64,000 nucleotides of DNA. Source: Fasciola hepatica (taxonomy: Eukaryota > Platyhelminthes > Trematoda > Plagiorchiida > Fasciolidae). The stretch is taken from NCBI GenBank assembly GCA_948099385.1, contig CANUEZ040000165.1:2802501-2866500 (forward strand), written 5' to 3'. Of the stretch, positions 23,903-36,980 are shown piece by piece. Within the stretch, counting starts at the first letter, position 1. Each line of letters opens with the position of its first letter. Under the pieces are notes generated by a model. That model was given only the letters and a program-made list of their open reading frames with translations, ran no database searches and had not been told where the DNA came from. Both the position numbers and the translations under genes were made by a program.

Positions 23903-26160
23903 TGCGAACAATCTCGTTTTCAGTTATTCGTACTCATACCAATACATAACAATATATATGACTCGCAAAATAAGAATAGAGAATGATAATCCAAATCTGT
24001 CTCTGCACGTGCGTGTGTGCATGTAAAATTGATCACAGTGTGGAATGTTCAAGAGGTTGCACATGTGTTCAGGCCCATGAAGTGGGCCACGGAAGCTTAA
24101 GTGTTTGCACAAATTGTTTCTGAGCGCACAGGGGAGGATGGTAGAGTCGAATACTCACGGCTTCGGCTGTGACTAAGATGCGACACTTGACAAGTCTTGA
24201 TTGCTTTCCTCGGACTTTGTAAATGGTGCGAAAAGCGTTTATCATCTCCACTGAGTGGTTTGACTCAACAAGGTGTGAGCACGCAGCACTGGCAGTTGTC
24301 TTAACTGCTCCCATGCTCAGCCAGGCCGGGTGGTGTTCACGAACGCGTTCGGATAAGCGCCGAGTCGTGCGACCAATGTACCTAGTTCCACCGGACCAGG
24401 TAAAAGAATACACACAAAACAAGGTTGCAGAATTCGACATTATGTCCTTCAATGGAAAACACTATCGGTTTGTAAACGAACAGGATTTGTAACTCTGCAG
24501 CGTAGAATGTTTTGTTGATTACTTCTGATAATCTTCGTTGAATAATTTCAGCTTCCGTGTCGCCTTTGAACGGAAAAAGCACATATAGTACCTTCTTAGC
24601 GGCTCCTATCTCCTTTGATTTCTCTTCATTTTCTTGTATCGTCTTGTCGATATACCGTTAAGGATAGCCGTTATTTAAGAAAACACTCGGCAGTAAAAGG
24701 AGTTCATTTCTTATTGTGTGTTCGGAGCAGAGTTTTCTTGCTCTGCTAACTAAGCAACGTATAAGATTCCTTTTCATTTCGAGGGGCACAAAGCTGTGAA
24801 AATGGATGTATTGTCCGTTCCATGTAGCTTTTCTATACACTGATAACTGGACGGAAAAACCGCTCCGACGGCTTATGCATACATCTAAATACGACAGACT
24901 ATTGCCGTTTTCTTCTTCCAAAGTAAATTGAACATTTGGATGGGCAGGGTTAAAACTGTTAAGAAGCAGGTTTGTGTCCAGATTGGTGTCTAGCATACAA
25001 GATGTCGCCTACGTATCGTTTGTACAAGGTAAAATCTCGGATTATGAGTTCAAGTTGCTTATTTTCAAGTTTTGCCATGAAAATATTGGCAAATGGAGGT
25101 CTGAAAGACGATCCCAATGCAACTTAGTCCTTCTTCCGATAGATTTCATCATTGAACTGAAACTGGATATTATGTGTGCAGACACACAGTAACTGTTTAA
25201 GTTCATCCAACGGAATATTCAAATCGATTTCGTCCTTCCGAATGGAATCTCACAGATAGCTGATTGTTTCACTGATCGGGACATTTGTGAACAGTGAGAT
25301 AACATCAAGTGATATCATTCGCTTTCCTTCTAGATCCAGGTTCCTCACAGGTACTACAAAATGAAATGTGTTTTGAAGACTATGTCTAGAAACTGCCACT
25401 CCTACTGGTTCCAATAAGCCAGTCAACCACTTTTCTGCTGCGTGATATGGAGAGTTACCCATGTCTAAAACCGGTCTCTATGGAACACCTTCTTTGTGTA
25501 CCTTCGGTAGACCGTACAATCTGGGAATTATCGTCTCTGTCATTCATACCCTTTCGAAGGTCACCGAGTCGATTATTCCTTTCTGTTTCAAGGATCTTAT
25601 TCTAGTTGAAATTAATTTTTCTATCTGAGACGTCTTATCCTTCTCAGATGAGGTCCTCGTGAACTTGGAGCCATCACTCACTATCACCTTCCTCTTCTAT
25701 ATATAATCCGATTTATTGAGAATTACAATACCCGCACCTTTATCTGGTTTGACAACATTACTTCTGTATTAGCCTGAAATTCTTTGAGGCTCTTCATGTG
25801 TTCCGACGTTAATTTTCCTTTTGCCGACGGTCTATTTTCGCGATATTGATAACACGAGTTCACGAACGTGGACTTCAGTTTCTCTAACTCCTGCGACGAG
25901 GACGGAAAAAGACCTGACAGCTGATCAAACAGGCCCTCAAATTCATTTTCCATATCCACTTGTTTAGTCTTGTTGGTTGGACAACAAAACTTTGGCCCTA
26001 GGGATAACACCTCAAGCAATATCTTATTCAGGCTTATGGATGACAAATTATGGACGAACTTCTTCGGATCTGTAGGGAACCCACCAATCGGTTTGCTCAG
26101 GTTGATACGTTTTCGAAGTATGTAAAGGACGAGTGGAGTCCAGAGGCGTTTTGTGTGCGA
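23903..26160 (-). mobile_element. Penelope-like element, most complete copy, inactive
   Basis: About 2.25 kb on the minus strand. From the 5' side: an N-terminal stretch (VHNLSSISLNKILLEVLSLG, 25990-26060); reverse transcriptase blocks including MISLDVISLFTNVPISETI (near 25250-25320), LGSSFRPPFANIFMAKLE (near 25060-25120) and the catalytic box at 25004-25015; the thumb (HPNVQFTLEEENGNSLSYLD, RARKLCSEH, FLNNGYP; 24658-24996); then GIY-YIG (TRYIGRTTRRLSERVREHH, LPWPTSWA; 24069-24452); and the 3' terminal motif at 23903. The catalytic YVDD box reads YVGD, and the frame shifts several times, so no active protein can be made. This class copies RNA at DNA breaks using its own endonuclease. Confidence 0.92.
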
Positions 26161-28759
26161 CCTTTACACATGCCGTCATGTGTATTTCACGCAATTCAGC
26201 AGATAGTTAAGTTGATGGTATGAATTACATCTGACTGACAGTAATTTCACATAAAATATTATTGGCACTAAATGCCTGAATCTTGGGTAGTGCGAAATTC
26301 ACTTGTATTTTCCCCATCCATAAAATCAAATCCACACGCTGGAACTGCATAAGGGACCTTCCACATGAGGGGCAGAGGCTCTACAGGTTGTGCTTTTGCG
26401 GTGTGGTCATTGGGCGGCGAATAAAGCAATTAATATCCAGTGATGTGTAAACCACCATTTTAATTTTACGCACCAATTGTTCTGGCCTAATCACTAGACT
26501 AGCCTCGTCGATCACTTCCAAGTGGGACAAACAGTACACGGCTGAACGCTGTCCGACAGACTCTGAAGTATAACCACAGAATGTATGGTAGTATTTTGCG
26601 TAAGATTGAAATTTCTAAGCTATGGTACGCGATAAGCTGAACTGTTTCTCCAGACAGTTTGGAATGTGAGTTGATCACCTCGAATTTGCATCGACAATGA
26701 TTCCTAAATTTTCGGTAGGACCGATTCTGTCAGACGGTTCTGTGGAAAAGATAGACGAGTCATAAGGATGAGTTGGTTGAGAAACCGTAACAGTGAATTC
26801 GAAGCTTTTAGACAAATTTAGAATCAGGCGAGATCACACAGACAAATCACTAACTTAGGACCAATTGCTTGAAAAATTATTGAATTCCTGGGTTTCGGAA
26901 ATATATTGACTAGGAGCTACATCATTGATATATTCAAAGAAATATGCCAGAGGACGCACTGGGAAGTGAATCATGTAAGTGAAGATAAGTGACGGGCAAC
27001 TCTCTGAAGCACTTCTGAACTACCCATCAAAGGCTTGGATTTTTTATCCCAATCATGCAATGAGTTCTGTTGGTTAAACTAATCTGAGAGTCAAAAGCTT
27101 TCGTTTTACGAAGGAGTACGGGCCGTGAGATAGAATTAAAAGTGAATAATTAGTCTAAGAATGCATATTATACAGACTTTACCGATGCTCCCAAGGATTT
27201 GGTCACGTGTCAAACTAAATAAGAAATAGCATCCACGGCGGTTCTGTCTGAACTATGAGTAAACTGAAGGAGGTAGTTAGCGGCCACTATAGAAGAACTT
27301 GAGCGTGTGAAAATGGAACTGTCTGTTAGGTTAAGACCAGATGAATTTAATCATATGGAGATAAATTATTTTGCTGAACCTTAGAATTACAAGGTTTGGG
27401 TACCAGAAAAGTAGTGATAGTCCTCCTGCTGTCGAAGGCAGATCGCAAGCATCAAGGTTCGTCCAAAATCGAATAAAAACATCAGTCAGAATAAGAGCGT
27501 TGTGCTCGAAAGTAATGGCTGTAAATCATTCGGACTAAAGCCTAGATTTATTGTAGTCATACAATGGAGATTTATCCCTTCTCTGGAGACTCGGGTTAAG
27601 TGCACTCCACCTTCCGAGATAAATAAAAACGGAGTTGTTGGACGGCTATCTGAAAGCAAAATTATTGCCGCCAACGTCCGCAACTCAGTTAATATGCTCC
27701 CATTTCTCTCCAGAAAATTCTGAATGCCTAGCCGCACGTGGTTGTTTTTATCACTGCACGGGAACCAACCGGGTTAACCTCTGTCGATGCGCCTGATTTC
27801 CTTCTCCAACAATACGGAGATTAAACACACTTTTGAAGAGTCAAGAGTTTATTCGAAATGCCCCTTCTATCTTCCTAATAATTTTTTCAGAAGCAACCAA
27901 AATCTTCTGGCTATAGAGGGTTTAAAGGGAACAATATATGTTAAAATGTAAACTGAGTGTCTCCAGAAAACGTTCCATACTTCAGGTCACCTGGTTTCTT
28001 CGAATATAAGACTTAATCTTATGCTCTTTTTAACCCCAAAAATGACATAAGGGCTCATTTTCGGCCGATACTCATTTTTAGATGTAAGCATCGGCTTTTA
28101 TAAGTGTACAAAGTTCAGCTTTTGTTGAAATACAGTCATTTCATCTTCTAGGATAACGTTATAAATTTACAAACCCTGAATCGGGATCTAAATCTCCGGG
28201 TTCATCACCTCCTGTGGAACCGTTGCCCCCCACCCCCCCCCTCTCCCGGGTATTTCGTGTCCAGCAATAAAGTTTTCTATAAACGAGTATTTATTATTCA
28301 TGCAGCCCGATCTTAGTGCATCAGTAACACAACTATTTTATTATGTGATTTCTTCACCGGAGTCACAACTACCTCCGTACTGGGCTTCGCAAAGTTTCCA
28401 CGCTAATTTCTCTTCGTTCTACTTTCAGTGTAGTCTGTGACTTTTTCGCGCAAAACAGTCCATAAGAAATTTGCCTACTGCAACATCGAGTCTCTCTATA
28501 TAAAGTCATTCATGCGAGAATCGTTTTCATCTATTCGTCTATCTGCAACGAAGTTTCTGTCTTTAGCACAATGGGTGCTGCCTTAATCCCAGATAAGTAG
28601 ACATCGTTGATCACCTCGCAATACAAGAGGTGGACTTAAATCCACTCGCTTTCTCACAGCTGCTTGTGTGCACCAGGGTTTTCAGTTACAAGAGTATTAA
28701 CACCTGAAATACTTTCTGATTCATCTTTCTTGCCTTTGTTAATGATTAGAAATGAGACT

Positions 28760-29320
28760 TTACTTCAGTCCAGATAAATTGCCAAAATACAGGTAGCATG
28801 TGTATTTTCATAACCAATGGACAAGACATAGATTGACAAGGCACTCATCGGCTTTACTGTCTTTTGAGATCCCAAGCCCATAAAGACTGCAGTTTCATCC
28901 ACGGCCATAGTATTGGTGGGTTGTTGTCTGGAAGAATTTATACCATCAACAAAGTACTTGAATGTTAATGCACGTCCAATAACTTCAGTGTGTTCCACCT
29001 TGAAAATTGTTGTTGATCTTTTTAGAGACAGTTTACATTGTTAAAGGGAGCTTTCCAGCCATTGATGTGATGCCTTCAATTCCCTTGGGGTTGTTTCAAA
29101 ATTGCAGTTGGAACAGCAAAGGCTTGAATATCAGCCCTGCGCAAAGCCAGTCTTAGCTCACTGGTCAGCAACCTGTTTGCAGATATCTTCCAATTCAGAA
29201 CATTATGATTTCCGACCTGATTCACACCTGCACTCCTGGGCATTGTTTTCTTCCAATTTTTGACTGAGGTCATTATACTGTTTCCCTCATTTCCGGACCG
29301 TTCGAAGGTCAACCTTTTTC
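28760..29320 (-). pseudogene. pogo/Tigger-like DDE transposase remnant
   Basis: The minus strand 28765-28998 reads TFKYFVDGINSSRQQ, then NTMAVDETAVFMGLGSQKTV and YVLSIGYENTHATCILAI. This matches the DDE_1 (pogo, Tigger, Jerky) pattern around the first catalytic Asp (N-x-DET) followed by GYENxHATxxLA. Just upstream (29000-29060, shifted frame) WLESSL and LSLKRSTT fit the W..F..R..LS.RR.TT segment. An open frame at 29076-29312 in the same strand may be the DNA-binding part but is not clearly recognisable. Frames are broken; no terminal inverted repeats were found. Confidence 0.65.
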
Positions 29321-31089
29321 TCCTTGTAGAAATCTATACCCTTCTTGCCCCGGGAGTCTTCAGCAGTTCCTTTATTGTAATAGACTGACTAAATCTTTCT
29401 ATTTTCACATATCTTGGAATGAAGTCAAATACAAAGCCGAAGAGAAACTGCTGGCGCTAAAATTCTTCCTAATTGCTCTCTATTGTGACTCATTGAATTA
29501 TAATCCAAATCCATTCGTTATCAAGTGTGAACCAGTGACATCCGTGTTCTGACTGGTGAATGGAAAACCTAGACCTGAAATTCCGCTCGGCATAATAAAA
29601 TTCCCGGCCTTAGTAGTTGGAAGATAGATCTCATATGCGATTACGAAGCATATCTGATCCAAATGATTGCTTCAGATCACTTTCTCTCAGGTCCATCTTT
29701 CCACCACTGAGGCCCACCAGTTGTTTACGTCAAGCGAACTTTCAAGTCTGGCATACTCAGTCACCAAAATGATCAATACAAGTTGTCTGAGCTCTACTGC
29801 GGTTGACGCAAAGATAAGTCATCGAGCAAAAAAGCTTACTCTTCGCCTTGATTCTTTGCCTTTGGATCTGGGTCTGGACAACCAGACTCCAAATACCCCA
29901 ACAATCGAAGGATTTGACCATTAGGACCTCACGATTTTCGTCAGCAAGCTTCCCTCTTATTCAGTCACTCCGTAGATGACAGATTCATCCATGGCTAATT
30001 TTCGCGGCAGGCATAGATTAAGGGAATTCTGAAAAATCCAGGTGCGTCTTACTATCGGGATGGGTTCTATTATCGGGAAAAAACGGCGATCACGATTCCA
30101 TAGAGAACCAAAAAGACAAAGAGGCAAGGACTTTTGTAAGAAAAGTATGGTACCAAGTGAAACTCTACGGAGCTGACTACTGATTTGGTTAGTCCGTCTG
30201 CGAGGGAGTGAATGAGAACGTGATTATATCCTGGGTCTTAAGAGAATCTCACATTAGGCACTGGTTGAAACAGAGGCCAGTCACTTAATGGAACATAAAC
30301 GAAGATGGCTGGTGATAACACTTCCTTAAACAGAGATTCTTCTGAATAATGAGGCACAAAGGTTTGTTATATTAAATCCAGTTAAGTGTTGCACTGAGAC
30401 ATAACTCTATTTATCCGCAATGGAATGCAAATTTCTATCTGAAAAGTAAGCAACGAAAATGACACTGAACTGTTTTCACTAATGCGTCTTAAATAAGGGG
30501 CCTAATTCGATTATCACGATCCACCGGTGGCCATAGGAAAAATGCGTCATTCTGGACACAGAATTATTTTTACATTGATAGTATGGTGTTATTATCGGGA
30601 TGACAGAACGAAACCTCTACTGAATCACATGACCGGTTTCGCGGATTCTGCCACTTATCTGGTATGCATACATAGTACTCCTTTGCCAAATCACCTTTAT
30701 ACCTGAGCACTCCTTAGATGGTTTATGGGTGTAATTTCTTCTGAACAGTAAGGAGCTTGCTTGGACGAATAGTACAACCTCAGGGTCACACATTGATTCT
30801 TCTACAGACGCTCCCTACTACTAAAATGAAATTACATCCATAAACCAATTGTGGGGTGCTCAAGTATAAAGATTATTTTGCAGAAGAGTATAAGGTGCGC
30901 ATACCTGATGAGCGGCAACAACCAAAAAACCGGTCATGTGATTCCGAAGAAATTTTCTTCTGTCATTCTGATGCTTGCTTTTATCTTTAAGCGACTATCT
31001 TCTACTAGAAGATGGATCAGCTTCATGGGTATCGCATATCATAGCTACTTATGCACGGCGATTGATAGCGAGTTCGTTGTAGATCACGA

Positions 31090-32360
31090 TGCAGTTTGAC
31101 CTCCAGTGATGGGCACCATAATCCAACCGTAAGCCTAGGTATTTTATATACTTCTCGAAAGTTTTGATCTGAGCTTTGAGCCTGTCACCAAGGTGAAAAC
31201 GTTGCTCAGTATATGATCCGGGACGGAGCTTTGTTCGGTTAACTCCGTCTCGGATCACCACAAGCCATGATCCAGCCCCCGCAGTCGACGACAATGGAGG
31301 AAGTTTGAAAGTTCGTCAATTTCAAAGCACCGCCTCCTAAATTCTTCACCAGATTTTCAATTTACTTTCAAATTACTCCTCAGGCGCTAGTGATCAAATC
31401 TCTCCAGCTTTCTGGCTTCCTCGTCTATTATCGTCCATGTTTTGCAGCCCTAGCTAAAAATGGGGGGGGGGGGCGCATAGTGGCACAGTAGATAAGTACC
31501 TTAATCCACAACAACCGTAGTACACGAAGGAATACTTTCCTGGAGTTTTCTGCCCGCAGTATACCTTTATCCTTCCCCTGACCGTTTGTAAGCTGTGTAG
31601 AGCCTAAACAATTCATTGATGGAACGCAATTGGTAAACCGGTCACTAGTGGAAAACGGTGGAGCTGATGGCCTTGGGCAAGTTGACATGGTTTAAGTTTT
31701 TGTGGTGTTTACCTCTAGCCCGAAGGACTTTGAACAAAATAATTAGATTGAGAACTGTTTAGTGCACAACAGGAGAATCCTTCAGTATGACAATTCCATC
31801 TGCGAATTCCCGGTCCGTGTTTTGCATCTCTCGACTTCTCTGAATACCAGGATAATCAGTCAGTGCCTGTCTCATTGTCCAGTCGATCGTGTAGTTAACT
31901 AGCACTGGTGAAAGTGATAAACCCTTTCGCAAGCTAGTAAAGAGTGCGAACTTCGAAGATTCTTCGCCATACATAAGGACATGCGTCCTATTAGACGAAT
32001 AACGCCCTCTCAGAAGCCTTGACAGTTTATTGGGCATGCAGTTGGATTTCATTATCCCTGGAGTCACTGCCGGTTAACTGAATATAAAGTCGATACCACA
32101 AACTACTGTTGGCTACTGGATCTCGTAGCGGTGTTTCAGTGTCCATCGAGGTGTGAAAATTTGGTCCACACAGCCTCTACCACGGCGGAAACCCCCTTGC
32201 TACAGTCGGGTGGGGCGATCTGTCGCAACGTAACAAAGGTTGAGTAGCAGCACTCAGGAAATCTTTACAACCATGTCGATCTCGTTGCTCCGTCTATAGT
32301 TATTGCGCATTGGTTAATCATCTTTACGTGGAATGTGCAACAGAATGGACACAGGCGCCT
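31090..32360 (-). mobile_element. RTE-type LINE reverse transcriptase fragment, inactive
   Basis: The minus strand near 32200-32120 reads GGFRRGRGCVDQIFTPRWTL, the RTE block F-RRGRGC-DQIF. Then 31759-32067 reads KLSRLLRGRYSSNRTHV and SLRKGLSLSPVLVNYTIDW, with the catalytic box as FADG instead of YADD/FADD. Downstream 31428-31688 gives SRKVFLRVLRLLWIKVLIYC and a degraded C-terminus with a G-run (31459-31469), and 31049-31294 a further tail. The endonuclease domain is absent, so the copy is 5'-truncated; catalytic Asp loss and frame breaks make it dead. Confidence 0.82.
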
Positions 32361-34769
32361 ATGTTGGGGAGACTTCTTTTCGCCATATGGGACCAAATAG
32401 TATGTGTAGTGTGTCAATCAGTGAAGACACACAGCTTTTGTAGACTTCTAGTAATGGGCTGTCTCCTTTAATGGCTTTTCTGTTCTTCAAGTAAATAATG
32501 ATTTTGTCGATTTGAGTTAAACTCGGTGAATTTCAACTAACATCATACAACTCTGCATGAACTACAGGTAGTAGGGCCTTCACTTGGCTTGATGGTCAGT
32601 TGAGGGACCGATCCAACTAGTCTGCCCAATATTCTATTTTTATTTTATGTTCGCTTATATTGCTGACTAACTGAGTCGCACAGGAGCGACTCACAAGTGC
32701 AGCGCCTGTCCAACGCCTTGTAAAAGAGAAGGGATAGCTTGCCTAAGTCATCGATTAGTGCAGCAATCTCCATTTTTTCGTTGTTGAAATTGCATTTAGG
32801 AAACTCTCTCTTCTTTGTGAGTTCTTCGTTCCCAGTTTTTTCACATTGTAACAGACAAAAATTGTAAATATAAATAATTCACTGCCTGATATTGTCCAGT
32901 CTAATTGAACAGATGAAGTTAAGTGATCTTAGTTACTGTTTAGTCGCTGTCCCCTAGTTCCAGCGAAAAACCTCGATATACCTCCATTTATTAGTACACA
33001 AAGGACGGTTTCTATAGGATTCTGGGTGATCATAGCCAAATTCTGGCTCGCAAACTTGTTGCTTTAACTGTTAACCCCCACCAGTGGTTAGTCTGGTTGC
33101 AAACCCAATCAGTCGATTCGGTTCGGACAACAGCTAGCGCTTGATTGGTTCCTCGGTCCGCTTCCTTGTCTCCAATCTGGTCCCAGCTTTCTGCTGTCTG
33201 TCAAATAAGTCAGGTCGTCCATGGGCCACGTACCAAATAATACCCTCGTGCTTGCTATGACAAACTTACTTGAAGCTGGAACAAGATAATGTAATAAACT
33301 GTCGAATATGAATAAACATTAAAATTATGATAATCAAGTCCTCCATAAAATGGTTTCGGTCTCCGATGAATAAGTGCCCATCCCGAGATGTAGTAAGCAA
33401 AAAACAATACATTTGTCCAGGTCAATGGTTTTATAAGCGTTTTGATGAAGAAAGGAACTGTCAAAGAGCAACGAATATATCCAGAGTGAAGATTTCCCAA
33501 CAAAATATTACATACCATTGCGAAGGAGAATGAGGTCTAGTAAGCTACTCCAGTTCCATTTGAATCGTATGAGATGAGCGTGGGCGAAGAGTCCTTTGTA
33601 AGAATAACACTGTGATACTTCCAAAGTTGTTTAGTTGGGTAAAACGGCTAACCTTCACAACAAGGGCACATCGTTCCAAGTACGGGTGAGCTGCGGCAAC
33701 CGTGAAACCGGTCAGGTACTTCTCGGAGGGAATTTTGTCATGTCACCCAGATAAAATGCCATACTACTCACTTCGATAAGCTATTTCATCTTTCGGTCTA
33801 TCTGATCAAAGAGTCATACTTCTAACAAATAAATTCAAATTTTGTCGTTGCTCGCTTCGTCTATCGATTTACTTTCCCTGATCTATGGCAATACTTAGGG
33901 GTGCAAAAGAATGTGACTCTTGATAAGGAATTGGTAAGGAAGATCATTCCAGTGGCCATGGGATCGTAAAACTCAGTACTTTGGCTGACATGGGCTGCAG
34001 TAAAACGTGATCAGCGTTGAGGGGAAATATGAACCACTCCACTGGCTCTACGCTTTTTCTCTCACTTTTTTCGGGTCTGTGGTAGAAATATTTCATGGTA
34101 TTCTCTAGGTCTCTTTAGTTCTTATCCTCTTCTAGTGGTATACCCAAACACTAAATAACTCAGTTCATCATTTTCCAAAGCAGTAAAACTTGCCATAAGC
34201 TTTTAAAAATATAATCACTGAGTTTATCCATCCTACTGACGAAAGTCTCATTAAATGTGTTTCGTCTTCTGTCACAAGTTTCAATTACATTCATCTTCAT
34301 GCATTCTAACGAGCATGTTACAGCTCCACAATTCCGCACTTGACAGGGTTTTTAAACAACACCGACCTGTAATATCTCCTTTTAAATAACGACTGAACTA
34401 ATAACTCATCAGAACTCAATACCTTATGAAAAGATTGTGTTGTCTCTTCTGCTACTTTGAGAATGTGTTATTTGGTTACGTGAACTCTGGATATCCACCT
34501 TATGAAGGCACAGAAACATCATTATGTCTTGTATTGTCTTTTCTTGATGCTCTTTCTTCCGTTTCGCTGTAAATAATTGAGATGTAGTCAGTAATTTTTA
34601 TATTCTTATAAGATATCAGTAAACAAATCCATACTCTAACGATTCCCACTTGATACTTGCACGTATTTCGTTATCTATTTCCTGATTGCTTATTGGGGCC
34701 ATCATAGTTTTTCCTAATGATCGATGACCTCATATGTCGTCACCATATTGTCCCCATTTTTTCTGTCAG

Positions 34770-34883
34770 ATGGCACATTGGAAATTTGGAAAGATGGACA
34801 GAAGTTACGCGAGATTAAAGGATGTACTGTGCTAGGCGAACTGGCTGTTCTGTACAACTGTGAGCGAACTGCCACGGTGAAAG
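34770..34883 (+). CDS. PKG: PKG exon B: cGMP phosphate-binding cassette of domain A
   Basis: A strong pyrimidine-rich acceptor ends at 34769 and the donor is GTAAGC at 34884. The split codon with exon A (G|AT, Asp) keeps the frame and gives the same residue spacing as animal PKG between VYV and GEL. The exon holds DGTLEIWKDGQKLREIKG followed by the cassette GELAVLYNCERTATVK. The Glu of GEL and the Arg of ERTA are the residues that contact the ribose and cyclic phosphate in this family, and the Thr after the Arg is the one linked to cGMP preference over cAMP. It lies about 20.2 kb downstream of exon A. Confidence 0.95.
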
Positions 34884-35264
34884 GTAAGCAGTCAAATAGC
34901 TTAAAACGAGGCCGTTTTTGAAAGGAAACAGTCTTCTTCTCTAAGTCAGGTTGTTAACTTTTCGCAGCAGTCTTGGAAGCTTTTTGGTTGTCCTTGCTGT
35001 GGCAACGAAAGTGATTTTAGGCAACAATCCACAACCATAAATCCTCATTCTGCCGTAGTGGGTCTCATTCTCGACCTGTCTTTGTTCAGTGTTATGAGGA
35101 CAACGTATCGGAGATCAAAAAACGAAGAATTTCTTGCTCAAAGTAAGCTAATTGCCTATCATCAGGGATCTTCATGCAGAAATGGCACTTTAAAGAAGAA
35201 ATCGCATTTTATTCATTTACAAACGGAAGTGACAGGACACTTTGATTACAAAAACTGTGCGCCC

Positions 35265-35900
35265 ATACCCTGTCGGGTCCATAAGCGGATGATTTCAATA
35301 GCTACCTGGAAATCGGAAGTATTCCCAACATATGGAGACCAGCAAACATGACACTTGGCCCAAAAAAGGAGCCTGTTAACCCCACCCCAATGCATGTACA
35401 ACTGTGAAACTCACCAGGCTGGATGAAGTTTTGCTGCTGCTTGTTATTACTGATAATGCCGTAAAAATATCTATCGGTTTGCATGTAGATCTTCGCAGTC
35501 CACTCTTGATGTCATAGCCTACTTGGTAAACTCTGTTGCAGACACTTTACATGAAAGATGTAAAATGTTTACGATGCTACACCTAGACGGTAGAAATGCT
35601 TTCGGCCGTCTCAGTAGGTCAATGACGCTCAGTTTATTATCTGAATCCGCAATGGATGAGATCTTTTGCAGGCTGATTCGAGACTATATCACTGACTGGA
35701 CACAGTTAAGGTCCATCAGTGGACTGACATCCTGGTTAATTCTTTTCTGTGATAGTGTCATACAGAGCGTCAGTTATTTAACAGACTTATATTTTATGTA
35801 CGTAAATCAATTACCTATTCCACCTTCATTTATTTAATGTAAAAATGCTGACGACGGCATTTACGGACTACAGGCCAATTCTATAATCTGAAGCAGACAA
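35265..35900 (+). mobile_element. Non-LTR retrotransposon reverse transcriptase fragment
   Basis: The + strand first gives YLEIGSIPNIWRPANMTLGP followed by KKEP (about 35299-35380), the P-W-A-KK block that precedes the palm in Jockey/CR1-type LINEs. Then 35523-35837 gives AYLVNSVADTL, LHLDGRNAFGRLSRS, VNQLPIPPSF and, after a stop, NADDGIYGL in place of YADD. Several stops and frame changes lie between. Clade unresolved. It starts about 380 bases after PKG exon B and is in the sense orientation. Confidence 0.75.
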
Positions 35901-36025
35901 GAGGATATTGTGGATCGCAACTCTTCCTGTCGTCTGAAATTGCATGCATTTTATTGCTACCGTGTATCACTTTATTAACCACTCAAGGATAAAACCAAAA
36001 TAATCCGATTGCTTTACATAAAAAA

Positions 36026-36948
36026 GCACGATAGCAAACAAGCTCGTTTTCGGTAACTTCATCCTCTGGCTAATACAGTGACATATGTATGTGATAGGAA
36101 TGTGTATTTTCGGAAGAATAGAGAGGGTGTTTGCGGTATCAAATTAAGATTGGTTAATCAATATTGTGGGTGTTTTGCGGTTCGGAACAGGGTGGGAAGT
36201 TGGTTGTTCGTGGTTGGGAAAACTCGGTGTAGAAAGTATACCTGGGGTGGGTTGGCTGCTTCCTGTCACGACTGAAAGGTCGCGGTCAAGGTCACCATGA
36301 TTTTGTCTCCCATTTTCCGATCGCGGCCAGGGTAGCTGAAGTGATTTGACAAATTGCTTGTGTGAACAAAGCGATGGATTTAACAGCCCAATCGTTACTG
36401 TCTCCGCTGTTCCCAAAGTGATTTGACGACCGATCTTCGAAGAATTCACAGGCACTTTGTAAATTATCTTGAAGGTTTCGTTGTCTACCTGGTGCCCTGT
36501 CTCGGCAAGGTGCGCTACAATTGCACAAGTTACGGTTCTTCTAGTTTCTGTCCTCAGCCAAGTTGGATTGTGTTCTTTGATTCTTTGGGACACTTGCCGT
36601 GTCGTTTTGCCTACGTAACTTACCGAATATGAGCAAACAAATGAATAGGTTAACATAGAGGAGGAAAGGACAGGCATTTTGTCTTTGAGATTCATTGAAA
36701 TCATTGACCGGCTTGTGAAGTGGGCGCGTAGAGTAACGGCGGGAAATGTACGGGTGATTGCACCCACTAGGTGCCGAACTAGCAGTTCGCATTTAACATC
36801 TCCTTTGAAGGGAAGATGCATGTGCAATTCTTTCTTCTTGGTGGTGATTATCAATGGTCGCTTGAGTACTTCCGAAATGTTCTTTTGAATGAAACCTACC
36901 GGGTATCCGTTGTTCAGTAATATTTGTTTTATGTGACCCAATTCCTCA
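36026..36948 (-). repeat. Left arm of the PLE palindrome
   Basis: Reads 265 codons open on the minus strand, including the intact LLNNGYPVGFIQKNI block typical of this class. Mirror positions sum to 73928 along the whole arm with no indels, except at the outermost edge. Confidence 0.93.
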
Positions 36949-36980
36949 TACGAAAGATCTGTTCCGAAGAAACAGTGAGA

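Larger units (their letters stand above)
14579..34769 (+). other. PKG intron A-B, about 20.2 kb
   Basis: GTAAGT donor to TTTTTTCTGTCAG acceptor. It holds the SINE/inverted TA element at about 15880-16300, a tRNA-like unit near 20281, the composite repeat at 21467-21745, the PLE at 23903-26160, the pogo-like remnant at 28760-29320 and the RTE LINE at 31090-32360. The rest is AT-rich with no recognisable coding sequence. This is the largest intron in view. Confidence 0.85.

Noticed and set aside
24223..24492. Coding gene on the + strand at 24223-24492
   Set aside because: Shadow of the PLE endonuclease on the minus strand.
36020..36080. Hammerhead ribozyme in the PLE 3' ends
   Set aside because: A GGATGA...CGAAAAC arrangement resembles part of the core, but the CUGAUGA box is not intact and stem II is only two or three pairs. 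Other copies do not support it.
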